In this document: in pieces, positions 24,033 to 31,832 of the stretch
Layout: each line of letters begins with the position of its first letter
How positions within the stretch are numbered: position 1 is the stretch's first letter
Assembly: GCF_004353525.1 (NCBI RefSeq)
Contig: NZ_CP085524.1
Span: 1,956,142-2,020,141 of the forward strand
Reading direction: 5' to 3'
DNA from: Zhaonella formicivorans
Lineage (GTDB): Bacteria; Bacillota; DUOV01; Zhaonellaceae
Length of the DNA stretch: 64,000 bases
The notes under the pieces: generated by a model
Told to the model about the DNA's origin: nothing
Database searches by the model: none
Seen by the model: the letters and a program-made list of their open reading frames with translations, nothing else
Position numbers and translations under genes: made by a program

Positions 24033-24063
24033 GCTCTGCTCTACCAATTAAGCAACAGCCCGC
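24033..24063 (-). pseudogene. Partial, decayed tRNA-Lys 5' half
   Basis: On the minus strand GGGCTGTTGCTTAATTGG and TAGAGCAGAGC match the acceptor and D-arm of the intact tRNA-Lys at 27631-27706 with a few changes. The anticodon arm and 3' half are absent. Confidence 0.65.
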
Positions 24064-24140
24064 CTTTACAATGGACATTGTATATAAAACTTTTTAATTT
24101 GTAAAATAAAAAATATTTATTACTACTCATGTATTGATAA
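24035..24140 (-). repeat. Copy L of the tRNA-Lys 5' half and promoter region
   Basis: This stretch aligns with 27680-27786. Shared blocks include GACATT, TATATAAAAC, GTAAAATAAAAA, ATTTAT and the tRNA D-arm. It lies just downstream (transcriptionally) of the ABC transporter cassette, while the other copy lies just upstream. Confidence 0.7.
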
Positions 24141-24216
24141 CCTTTATTTATTAATTGCTTCCCTTGAGCTGTCCAATAGAACTCATCCCATTACCTCCGG
24201 TTATTGAAAATTTGAA

Positions 24217-25116
24217 CTACTGCGCCAAACGGCGAAGCAGTCCCGAACACAGATCAGCAAAAATAACTAACAGGAAATAGCAAATTAAAAGAAGTGTTAT
24301 ATCCGTATAATGGAACCAGCTCATGCTTAGCTTAAACTGGCGCCCCAGGCCTCCTGCACCCACAAAACCCACGATGATTGTGGTCCTGATGATTACCTCC
24401 CAGCGGTACAACAAAAAGGTGAGGAATTTAGGAGTGACGGCAGGAAAAACCCCATAGAAGAGCAACTGCCAGGTACCGGCGCCGCTGGCCCGCAAAGACC
24501 TGATGGGACGTAAGTCCAGGTCCTCCACTACTTCCGCGCACAGTTTGCCCAGAATACCAAAATTATGCAGTCCCAGGGCAAGAGCGCCCGGCAGTATACC
24601 CGGTTTAAAGATAAAAATAATTAACATGGCCCAGACCAGTTCCGGTACTGCTCTGGAAAAAATATATAATAGGCGGATAAAACCGAAAGCCAGCCACCCG
24701 TACCAAGTGCTTTTAAGGGTTAAGGAACCGTCAGCCGCAGTGCGGGCGGCAGGAATGACAGTAAAAAGCATGCCGATTGCGGAAAAGCCGATAGCCAAAA
24801 CGCTCATCTGCAGTGTTTCATAAGTAAGTTTCAGGCCATTAAGCCAGTTCTCCGCCAGCAAAAATGCCGGAGCTTCAGAGCCTAAACCCAGCATATTGCT
24901 AAAGAATTTTTTGGCATAGTAAAGGTTTCTTGCAGAAAAATATGCAGTAAGGCTGGCCCCATCGGCTGTAAAAATAAAAGCCCAGGATGCCGTCACCAGT
25001 ATTAAGACTGCCCACAGCGAAATTTTTACAGTGTCCAGGCGGCGTGCGAAAGATACGACCCGGTTACTGCAACGTTTTGGCCTAAGCATTCTGCTTATTT
25101 CCTGTTCCGCTTTCAT
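24217..25116 (-). CDS. phnE: Phosphonate/oxyanion-type ABC transporter permease, second copy
   Basis: 299 residues from the ATG at 25116, which follows AGGAGG and overlaps the previous stop (ATGA). An upstream in-frame start at 25149 lacks a site. Six hydrophobic segments are present. The permease EAA-like loop SLRASGAGTWQLLFYGVFPAV and the C-terminal YRWEVIIRTTIIVGFVGAGGLG match PhnE-type permeases. It pairs with the first permease as a heterodimer. The substrate class may be phosphonate, phosphite or another oxyanion; no C-P lyase gene is nearby. Confidence 0.88.
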   Translation of the reverse strand: MKAEQEISRMLRPKRCSNRVVSFARRLDTVKISLWAVLILVTASWAFIFTADGASLTAYFSARNLYYAKKFFSNMLGLGSEAPAFLLAENWLNGLKLTYETLQMSVLAIGFSAIGMLFTVIPAARTAADGSLTLKSTWYGWLAFGFIRLLYIFSRAVPELVWAMLIIFIFKPGILPGALALGLHNFGILGKLCAEVVEDLDLRPIRSLRASGAGTWQLLFYGVFPAVTPKFLTFLLYRWEVIIRTTIIVGFVGAGGLGRQFKLSMSWFHYTDITLLLICYFLLVIFADLCSGLLRRLAQ

Positions 25117-25913
25117 GCCACCAGCCTCCTGCGCAGCTGGTTGCTCCAAAAGTCAACCAGCACAACCAACCCGATTAAAAAGAAAATATGTGTCCAGACC
25201 CGGTCGTAACGTAAATCCTGCAGTGCAATGTTAATTTGGTAGCCTAAGCCGCCCAACCCTATAAAACTCATGATTGTGGCGGAGCGAATGGCGCATTCAA
25301 ACCTGTACATGGTATAGCTGACCATATCGGCCATGGCCATGGGAAAATAGCCATAAAAAAACTGCTGCACTTTACCTGCTCCACTGGCCTGAAGGGATTT
25401 GAGCGGTTCCCTGGGCACATCATTCAAGATATCGGCGAAAATCCGTCCCAGGGTTCCACCATACGGAATAGCCAAGGCAAAAATTGCAGCAAATGGAGAA
25501 AGTCCTGCAGCAGCAACAAAAAGCCAGGCCCATACCAGCTCATGAATGGCCCGCATAAAACCCAATAATCCACGGAAAAAGCCAATGGAAGCCATGCGCC
25601 CGATAGTTTTTTCCGCCAGGATCCCCGAAGCTAAAACGCCAAAAACCAGCGCTAATATTACAGCCACTGACATGCCGGCGGTGGCATATACAATCGTCCG
25701 CCAGGCAGAAATCAGCGCCACCTGCAGGGTTCCCGAGGACAAATCCGGCTGAAAAAAGGCTTTTACAAGCTGTAAAATAGTAGCCTTACCTCCGGGATGA
25801 AATAAATCATCTCCCCACTGAACGGAAAAAAGGCTCCAGATAAATGCGGCAATGAGGAAGATAGATAGAACGGTCCGGTTATGCAAGTCAAGAAACTGCC
25901 TTGGCATTGGCAT
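25113..25913 (-). CDS. phnE: Phosphonate/oxyanion-type ABC transporter permease, first copy
   Basis: 266 residues with about six transmembrane segments. The conserved ATPase-contact loop SLQASGAGKVQQFFYGYFPMA and YRFECAIRSATIMSFIGLGGLG mark it as PhnE-like. It overlaps the ATPase gene by 26 bp and the second permease gene by 4 bp, so all four genes of the cassette are translationally linked. Confidence 0.9.
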   Translation of the reverse strand: MPMPRQFLDLHNRTVLSIFLIAAFIWSLFSVQWGDDLFHPGGKATILQLVKAFFQPDLSSGTLQVALISAWRTIVYATAGMSVAVILALVFGVLASGILAEKTIGRMASIGFFRGLLGFMRAIHELVWAWLFVAAAGLSPFAAIFALAIPYGGTLGRIFADILNDVPREPLKSLQASGAGKVQQFFYGYFPMAMADMVSYTMYRFECAIRSATIMSFIGLGGLGYQINIALQDLRYDRVWTHIFFLIGLVVLVDFWSNQLRRRLVA

Positions 25914-26673
25914 CCTCCTTTAGCTCATAGAGCTGAGCCAGGTCGCTGTCCTTCACCTCAACCGCCGGTCGGTCAAAATAAATTTTTCCTTCACGGAGAG
26001 CAATGATCCGGGAAAAATACCTGGTAGCATATTCCACCGAATGCAGGCTGGCTATCAGCGTCTGCTGTTCCTCCCTGGCAAAGCCCACCAGCAGCTGCAG
26101 CAGGTCTTCGGCCCGGGCAGGGTCCAAAGCGGAAACAGGTTCATCAGCCAGAATGGCTTGTGGCCGCTGCACCAAGATCCTGGCCAGCGCCACCCGCTGC
26201 TGCTCCCCGCCAGACAAATGAGAGGTCCGTGAGTAAATTTTTTCTAGCAAACCGACCCGTTCCAGGGCATTTACCGCCAGTTCCTTATCCTGGGGAATAA
26301 TCAATGATAAAAGGGAGCGGAACAAGCTCCACTGGCCCAAGCGCCCCGCCAGCACGTTATGGATTACCGGCAGTTGGTCTACTAAATCAAGCTGCTGATG
26401 GATAATCCCCACTTTGCCGGACATCTCCCTGCCGGGCCTGAGCTTTCCCGCCGGAATACCGTCAATTATAACCTCCCCGCTGTCGGGTTTAATCATATTG
26501 GCCAGGATGTTTAACAATGTAGTTTTTCCAGACCCGCTGGGGCCCACCAGCGCCACTGTTTCGCCTTTTCTGACGGTAAGGGAAAGGGGGGATAAAGCAA
26601 TATTCCCCCCGTAAGACTTGCTTACATTCTTTATTTCAAACATTGGGTTCGAAATTGTTTTTACTTTCCTCAT
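25888..26673 (-). CDS. phnC: Phosphonate/oxyanion-type ABC transporter ATPase
   Basis: 261 residues from an ATG that overlaps the preceding stop (TGATG). Walker A is GPSGSGKTT near residue 38, the Q-loop HQQLDLVDQL follows, the signature is LSGGEQQR, and Walker B is AILADEPVSALD. Sequence style matches PhnC. It energises the two PhnE-like permeases downstream. Confidence 0.92.
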   Translation of the reverse strand: MRKVKTISNPMFEIKNVSKSYGGNIALSPLSLTVRKGETVALVGPSGSGKTTLLNILANMIKPDSGEVIIDGIPAGKLRPGREMSGKVGIIHQQLDLVDQLPVIHNVLAGRLGQWSLFRSLLSLIIPQDKELAVNALERVGLLEKIYSRTSHLSGGEQQRVALARILVQRPQAILADEPVSALDPARAEDLLQLLVGFAREEQQTLIASLHSVEYATRYFSRIIALREGKIYFDRPAVEVKDSDLAQLYELKEDANAKAVS

Positions 26674-27587
26674 CACTTGATAATTCCCAACTCCTTGGCC
26701 ACTTCGCGGATGGCATCGTAGTTCTCATTTTTAGTTTCGACAAAGCTGTCTGTCTGGAACAGCTCAAGGATCTCAGACTGCTCAGGTCCTATAGATAGGA
26801 GAGCTTCTTTGATTTTTTCCTTGGTTCCCTGGCCAAATTCCTCATCCACATTGGCGTTAACTGTCCAGTTATAGTCAAAGAAATCAGGTGTGGTATAAAA
26901 TACTTGAACTTTAGAGGTATCCACTTTGCCCTCTTGCACAGCCTTTTCCCAGACTGCTTCATTCAGGGCACCTGCCTGGAATGCGCCTGTTTCGACTAAT
27001 TTGTACGTCTTGTCATGGGAGCCGGAATAATTTGGTCCGCCATTAAAATCTTTTTCCGGGACAATACCTGCCTGCTTCAGGAAGAAGCGGGGCATCAAGT
27101 GGCCGGATGTAGAGCTTTCACTGCCGAAAGTAAAAGTCTTCCCTTTCAAATCTTCCAGTTTTTCAATTGGTAAAACGGACTGCTTAATAAACACCGAATG
27201 GAATTTAGCATCCCGTGGTCTTTGGGCAATGGCTTCCGCTCCGGGGACTGCCGCTTGAGCCTGCACACCGGTTAGCCCGCCAAACCAAGCCAAATGGATT
27301 TCGCCCCGTTCAAAAGCTGTTAAAAGAGCGGCGTAGTCCACTGAAGGGACATATTCTACTTTGATACCTAGCTCTTCACTGAGATATTTTGCTACCGCAT
27401 TGAATTGCTTCTCCAGTTGAGCCACGTCCTGGTCGGGAATACCGCCAATTTTTAGGACTTTAGCGTCATCGACAGCAGAATTTCCTTGGTCCCTTTGACC
27501 GCAGCCGGCCAAGGCCGGCAGCAAAAAAACCGCCACAAGGGAAAGTACAAATAATTTGAGCACTTTAGTCTGTCTAACCTTTTGCAT
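26673..27587 (-). CDS. phnD: PhnD-like phosphate/phosphite/phosphonate ABC substrate-binding lipoprotein
   Basis: 304 residues with a lipoprotein signal ending LLPALAGCGQ. The ligand-binding fold shows GGIPDQDVAQLEKQF, VEYVPSVDYAALLTAFERGEIHLAWFGGLTGVQA and GSESSTSGHLMPRFFL, all typical of PhnD/PtxB-type proteins. The gene starts 44 bp after the 3' end of tRNA-Lys on the same strand, so the cassette may be co-transcribed with the tRNA. The neighbouring selenium genes make a Se oxyanion conceivable, but no residue shows this. Confidence 0.88.
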   Translation of the reverse strand: MQKVRQTKVLKLFVLSLVAVFLLPALAGCGQRDQGNSAVDDAKVLKIGGIPDQDVAQLEKQFNAVAKYLSEELGIKVEYVPSVDYAALLTAFERGEIHLAWFGGLTGVQAQAAVPGAEAIAQRPRDAKFHSVFIKQSVLPIEKLEDLKGKTFTFGSESSTSGHLMPRFFLKQAGIVPEKDFNGGPNYSGSHDKTYKLVETGAFQAGALNEAVWEKAVQEGKVDTSKVQVFYTTPDFFDYNWTVNANVDEEFGQGTKEKIKEALLSIGPEQSEILELFQTDSFVETKNENYDAIREVAKELGIIK

Positions 27588-27630
27588 AAAGATACCTCCT
27601 TGTTTAAAAGCTACCTCTGTGAACTAATGT

Positions 27631-27706
27631 TGGTGGGCTATGAAGGACTCGAACCTTCAACCTGGCGATTAAGAGTCGTCTGCTCTGCCAATTGAGCTAA
27701 TAGCCC
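27631..27706 (-). tRNA. tRNA-Lys (anticodon CTT)
   Basis: A complete cloverleaf with encoded CCA. The acceptor GGGCTAT pairs perfectly with ATAGCCC, the anticodon loop is CTCTTAA (anticodon CTT), and the T-arm is GAAGG-TTCGAGT-CCTTC. The anticodon stem has one A-C mismatch. A -10 like TATAAT lies upstream on the minus strand at about 27732-27737. Confidence 0.93.
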
Positions 27707-27786
27707 TTCTTCACATTAGACATTATATATAAAACCAACTAATTAGTAAAATAAAAATCATTTATAATCATTGCCTGAAGTATAAC
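27680..27786 (-). repeat. Copy R of the tRNA-Lys 5' half and promoter region
   Basis: This is the functional copy, comprising the tRNA 5' half plus about 80 bp of AT-rich promoter. It aligns with 24035-24140 across the 3.5-kb ABC cassette, in the same orientation. Confidence 0.7.
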
Positions 27787-27859
27787 AATTATTTATTGCT
27801 TTGTTGTTCTAATCCTATCCATAAAAGCAACAAAGGTATCCTCCCTAATAAACCTTATC

Positions 27860-27902
27860 AAAAAGCGGCGGCACAGGTTATTATATAACCCTGGGCCGCC
27901 GC
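27860..27902 (-). terminator. Terminator after the DUF3343/reductase operon
   Basis: GCGGCGGC and GCCGCCGC form an 8-bp GC stem extended by CAGGTTAT-like inner pairs. It is followed on the minus strand by CTTTTTG, 7 bp past the stop of the DUF3343 gene. Confidence 0.85.
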
Positions 27903-27908
27903 CATTTA

Positions 27909-28178
27909 TTAACAAAACTTATTCCATACTGCAGGCGTTGACCTGCGTTCCTTAAAAATGCCTTCTACCTGCACTCCACTTGTCTTAATAACTGATTTTG
28001 CCGCTTCAATGTATTCTTCCGTCACAAGTAGGGAAATGCCGCAGCAGCTGCTTGCCCTCCGCGGAGTGGGTGTGATAGTAGCCTTAACCCCCCTGGACTT
28101 CAGTTCCTTGTGAAGACGCAGCCCCTCAAAATGATTAGGAAATAAAATATAGTATTGAAATACTTCTGCTTCAAACAT
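27909..28178 (-). CDS. DUF3343 putative Se/S carrier-like protein
   Basis: 89 residues. The family pattern is visible: the strand YYILFPNHFEGLRLHKELKSRG, then TPRRASSCCGISLL with adjacent Cys, then a ferredoxin-like C-terminal half ending KFC. DUF3343 proteins are small and often sit with selenium or anaerobic redox genes. It lies 6 bp after the double-cubane reductase gene, which points to a direct role with that enzyme. A second copy sits with YedE at 33146. Confidence 0.85.
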   Translation of the reverse strand: MFEAEVFQYYILFPNHFEGLRLHKELKSRGVKATITPTPRRASSCCGISLLVTEEYIEAAKSVIKTSGVQVEGIFKERRSTPAVWNKFC

Positions 28179-28184
28179 AGCTAG

Positions 28185-29459
28185 TTATTTCCCCAGCATT
28201 TCAACAAATGCTTCAATTCTGGTCCTGAGCTGCTCAGCATCCTGTTCGCTGTAATCGGTTTCCAAATGCATCACAGGTATGCCGGCTTCTTTCAGTGCGT
28301 TCTGCACGTTATAACTTTCCGTTGAATACAGCCCGCAGAACTTCAAGTTGGCATCGATAATTCCGTCTACCTTATACTCTTTTGCCAAACGCAAGATATC
28401 GTCTATCCTGCCCGGGTTGGGAGTAAAGCAGGCACAGTTGATCTTCATATACCGCTCAGCCAGCGCCCGAATTTGACCTTCTAAAGTTGCCTGGGATTCA
28501 TCAACCAAGTTATCGAAGTAACGGGTACCGGTGCACATTTCTTCAACTACAACCGCTGCCCCGCTGGTTTCAATCAGGTGGTGCAGCTTCCAGTTGGGGA
28601 TAGCCATTGGTGTACCGGTAATCATGATCCGCGGTGCATTTACCGGGAATACCCCTTCACCTTTTGCCACCCTGGCTTCCAGTTCGTCACAGAGGGCATT
28701 GGTCTGGGCAGTGAAGCGAGCGGGGTCATCATAGAAGGCAATTTGTGTAGCGAGCAACACATCCTTGCCGCTGATAGGCACAGGGGAATTTTTCCTGGAG
28801 TTATACAGGCGAGCCAAGGCTTTACGTTTCTCGTTAATCAACCTGATGCTCTCTGCCAATCCTTCAGAGGTTACCTTATTGCCGGTCACTTCCTCTACCT
28901 TTTGCATAAACAGCTTGATTTCATCTTCCCAAGCAGCAATATCCTTAACTCTCTTCATCTGGGGCAGGTCCATGACATATACAGGCACATCCTGGGATAA
29001 TATCTCCCAGGCTTTTTTCTTGCCGTCGCAAGTAGTCTCCCCGATGTATATATCTGCAATCCTAAAGAAAGGACATGTCCTTCCCAGGCGGGCTCCCACT
29101 GAAGCCTTGATCAACGGACAAGTATTTGCCGGCAGCACTTTTTCACCTTCAGGGACCCAAAACTGGGAACCGCCACATAAGCCGGTTGCAATCCCGCCGG
29201 CAGCAAAAACTACTTCGTCGGGTACAAAAATACAAAATGTGCCGAAGACTTTACCGCCTTTCTTTTGATGTTCGATCAATTCTGCCGGCCTGACGCCGTG
29301 GATTTCAGAAACAACAAAATTAAAATACTCCATACCTTCCGGGCGGTTTTCCTGCTCCAGGTAAATATTGGTATATACCTCTGGCAAGACTTCACAAAGT
29401 AGGTCGTGTTTTTCCAAATCCATCCCCAAATCAGTCCACATTTGTCTGTAATCAGCCAT
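28185..29459 (-). CDS. Double-cubane-cluster-type anaerobic reductase (HgdB/2-hydroxyacyl-CoA dehydratase D-component family)
   Basis: 424 residues in one chain. Cluster-type cysteines are seen in GLCGGSQFW, LPANTCPLIK, GRTCPFFRI, ETTCDGKKKAWE, NCACFTPN and LKFCGLYSTES, and the fold matches HgdB-like subunits. Single-subunit members next to an activase have been described as double-cubane [8Fe-9S] proteins that reduce small molecules at very low potential. True dehydratases have two subunits, and no second subunit is present. GGAGGAATT precedes the ATG. Substrate unknown. Confidence 0.85.
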   Translation of the reverse strand: MADYRQMWTDLGMDLEKHDLLCEVLPEVYTNIYLEQENRPEGMEYFNFVVSEIHGVRPAELIEHQKKGGKVFGTFCIFVPDEVVFAAGGIATGLCGGSQFWVPEGEKVLPANTCPLIKASVGARLGRTCPFFRIADIYIGETTCDGKKKAWEILSQDVPVYVMDLPQMKRVKDIAAWEDEIKLFMQKVEEVTGNKVTSEGLAESIRLINEKRKALARLYNSRKNSPVPISGKDVLLATQIAFYDDPARFTAQTNALCDELEARVAKGEGVFPVNAPRIMITGTPMAIPNWKLHHLIETSGAAVVVEEMCTGTRYFDNLVDESQATLEGQIRALAERYMKINCACFTPNPGRIDDILRLAKEYKVDGIIDANLKFCGLYSTESYNVQNALKEAGIPVMHLETDYSEQDAEQLRTRIEAFVEMLGK

Positions 29460-29496
29460 TGTAATTCCTCCGTTTCTCCATAAAATACCTGCATGA

Positions 29497-30282
29497 TCAA
29501 TTACTGATTAATTCATTGCATAAAATTTCCCGGCCTATTAAGGCAGCCCCAATTGCACCTACCAACTGACAATCTCTCGGTACCACTATTTTCCTCCCAA
29601 GTTCATTTTCCAAACTGCGCCTTACACCGTCATTCAATGCCACACCTCCTGTAAAAGTAACTATTCCGTTTGTTCCCATCCTGTTGGCCATTGCCGCCAT
29701 CCGCCTGGCAATGGAAGCGTGGATTCCGGCAACTATTTTCCCTTTTTCAACTCCCTGAGCTAATAAACCGATAATTTCGGATTCCGCAAAAACTGTGCAC
29801 ATATTGTTTATTGTCACCGGCGTGTGATCTCTGGAAAGTTCGGACAGCTCACTGACATCCAGTCCTAAAGCTATAGCCATGACTTGCAAAAACCTGCCTG
29901 TACCTGCAGCGCACTTGTCATTCATGGCAAAATCCAATACTTTGCCCTTTTCATCAATTTTAATTACTTTGCTGTCCTGGCCTCCGATATCCATTACCAA
30001 ATCGGTTCCGGGCACCAAAAACGCAGCACCCCTGCCATGGCAGGTAATTTCGGTAACCGCCTTATGGGCAAAATCAAGGGATACTCTGCCGTAACCGGTG
30101 GCAACGATTATATCTACCTGCTCATCCCTATATCCCTCTTGTTCCAGCAGTTCCTGAAAACACTCCCGGCCCGCCTGCCGGGGGCTCCATCCGGTAGGCT
30201 TAACTTTACAACACATTTTTTCGTTATCCAAAAGCACCACTTTAGTGGAAGTGGAACCTACATCGATGCCTGCCGCAATCAT
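29497..30282 (-). CDS. ATP-dependent activase of the 2-hydroxyacyl-CoA dehydratase family
   Basis: 261 residues of the BadF/HgdC ASKHA fold. Phosphate loops are GIDVGSTSTKVVLL at the N-terminus and DIGGQDSKVIKID near residue 95. The [4Fe-4S] ligands appear in NDKCAAGTGRFLQ and NNMCTVFAESE, and the adenosine motif is TFTGGVALNDG. It hydrolyses ATP to push an electron into the adjacent reductase. AGGTGTAGG precedes the ATG, and the gene lies 37 bp upstream of the reductase. Confidence 0.93.
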   Translation of the reverse strand: MIAAGIDVGSTSTKVVLLDNEKMCCKVKPTGWSPRQAGRECFQELLEQEGYRDEQVDIIVATGYGRVSLDFAHKAVTEITCHGRGAAFLVPGTDLVMDIGGQDSKVIKIDEKGKVLDFAMNDKCAAGTGRFLQVMAIALGLDVSELSELSRDHTPVTINNMCTVFAESEIIGLLAQGVEKGKIVAGIHASIARRMAAMANRMGTNGIVTFTGGVALNDGVRRSLENELGRKIVVPRDCQLVGAIGAALIGREILCNELISN

Positions 30283-30402
30283 CCTACACCTCCAAATTAA
30301 GTCACATACCTCAAGCTGTTGTCACAGCACAATGAAGAAGATTGAAAATTGTAACTAGTGGTGTCCGCTGACAAACTAAAAACTAATGACTAATGACTCG
30401 CC

Positions 30403-31563
30403 CTAGGCCGTCAGTGCCTGGCATACCTTCCTCAGGCAATCCAGCACATAGTCTATGTCTTCTTCAGTAGTAAAGTGGCCGAGGCTTAAGCGCAATACCC
30501 CTTCGGGAAACGTGCCCAGGGTTTTATGGGCCAAAGGGGCGCAGTGCAAGCCAGGCCGGGTCATAATGCCAAACTTTTGGTCTAAAACATAACACAGCTC
30601 CGCATTGTCTATTCCATGCATGTTCAGAGCCACTGTGCCGGTTTGCAGCCGGGGGTCCTGCGGGCCGTAAATGGTGATTCCCGGTAATTCCCTTAATCCA
30701 TTTAACAGCTTTCCGGTAAGCTCCATCTCCTTGGCCCGTACCTTATCTACTCCTATAGACCGGAGGTATTCCACTGCCGCCCCCAAGCCAACTATTCCCA
30801 ATGTATTCAATGTACCGCTTTCAAACTTATCGGGCAAAAAGCCAGGCTGTTCTTCCCGGTCGGATATACTGCCCGTCCCCCCTTCATACAGAGGCTGCAT
30901 CCTTTCCGCCACTTCTTTTTTAACGCAAAATCCCCCTATCCCCATGGGGCCTAACAAATGTTTATGCCCGGTAAAGGCCAGTACTGAGGCATTCAGTCCC
31001 TCGAAATCCAGGGGAAGGCAGCCTGCCGTCTGGGCAGAATCGATTACAAAGTATAGCCCGTACTCTTTTGCCAGCTTCCCCATTTCCTCTAAAGGCACGA
31101 TCGTACCGCAAACGTTGGAAGCATGAGTTGCCACGATCATTCTCGTATTGGGCCCCACTGCCTCAATAACCGCCTGGGGATCAACAATACCCCGGGAATC
31201 AGCAGGCAGCACGGTATAAGTAACCCCCCGCTCTTTGGACAAAGCTGTTAAAGGGCGGACAACCGCATTGTGTTCCAGTCCCGTGATCAGCACGTGGTCG
31301 CCCTGTGTTAAAAGCCCTTTTAGAGCAATATTCAAGGCGACCGTAATATTTGGCGTGAATACTACCTGGCCAGGGTCCTCTGCACTGAAAAACCCTGCTA
31401 AAGCAGCTCTCGCCTCAATTACCCTCCTGCCTGCTTCCAGGGAAAGTTCATAACCTCCCCTTCCCGGGTTGCAGTTTATTTCTTTGAAGAATTGCTCCAT
31501 GGCTTTCAATACCGTCTCCGGTTTACGCTGGCTGGTAGCCGCATTATCCATATAAACTTGCAC
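30403..31563 (-). CDS. Cysteine desulfurase family protein (class V aminotransferase fold)
   Basis: About 386 residues from the GTG at 31563, with GAGGTGA at the right distance; another GTG three codons earlier overlaps that site. MDNAATSQRKP begins the domain, the PLP lysine is in FTGHKHLLG, and the mobile catalytic cysteine is in PGLHCAPLAHKTLGT. The sequence fits the EF2568-type subfamily often found with selenium genes. It would mobilise S, or Se from selenocysteine, as a persulfide or selenide. The divergent YedE cluster supports a selenium role. Confidence 0.88.
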   Translation of the reverse strand: MQVYMDNAATSQRKPETVLKAMEQFFKEINCNPGRGGYELSLEAGRRVIEARAALAGFFSAEDPGQVVFTPNITVALNIALKGLLTQGDHVLITGLEHNAVVRPLTALSKERGVTYTVLPADSRGIVDPQAVIEAVGPNTRMIVATHASNVCGTIVPLEEMGKLAKEYGLYFVIDSAQTAGCLPLDFEGLNASVLAFTGHKHLLGPMGIGGFCVKKEVAERMQPLYEGGTGSISDREEQPGFLPDKFESGTLNTLGIVGLGAAVEYLRSIGVDKVRAKEMELTGKLLNGLRELPGITIYGPQDPRLQTGTVALNMHGIDNAELCYVLDQKFGIMTRPGLHCAPLAHKTLGTFPEGVLRLSLGHFTTEEDIDYVLDCLRKVCQALTA

Positions 31564-31832
31564 GTTCTTCACCTCATCTGGATCTTATCACAGAAACCTA
31601 TAAGTATTATCTTTTCCATTAATAAAATATTTTTATTTTATTGCTTTTGCCGATAAACCTTATTTATAGCTCTCATATGCCATTCTTTCAAATTTCCCAA
31701 CTTGCCTAAAACCATATAATGTTTTTATTGTACATAATGTAGTATATAAAAACATTCAATTTTACTTTTTGTCCGGATGAAGTTATCGTAGTAAGCGAAA
31801 AAATCAAAAAATTTTTTTAAAGGGGGAATAAG

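Noticed and set aside
24010-24063. tRNA-Sec (selC) gene upstream of yedF
   Set aside because: The 5' half looks tRNA-like and the location is tempting, but no matching 3' acceptor strand, T-arm or UCA anticodon arm follows. It matches the tRNA-Lys at 27631 instead.
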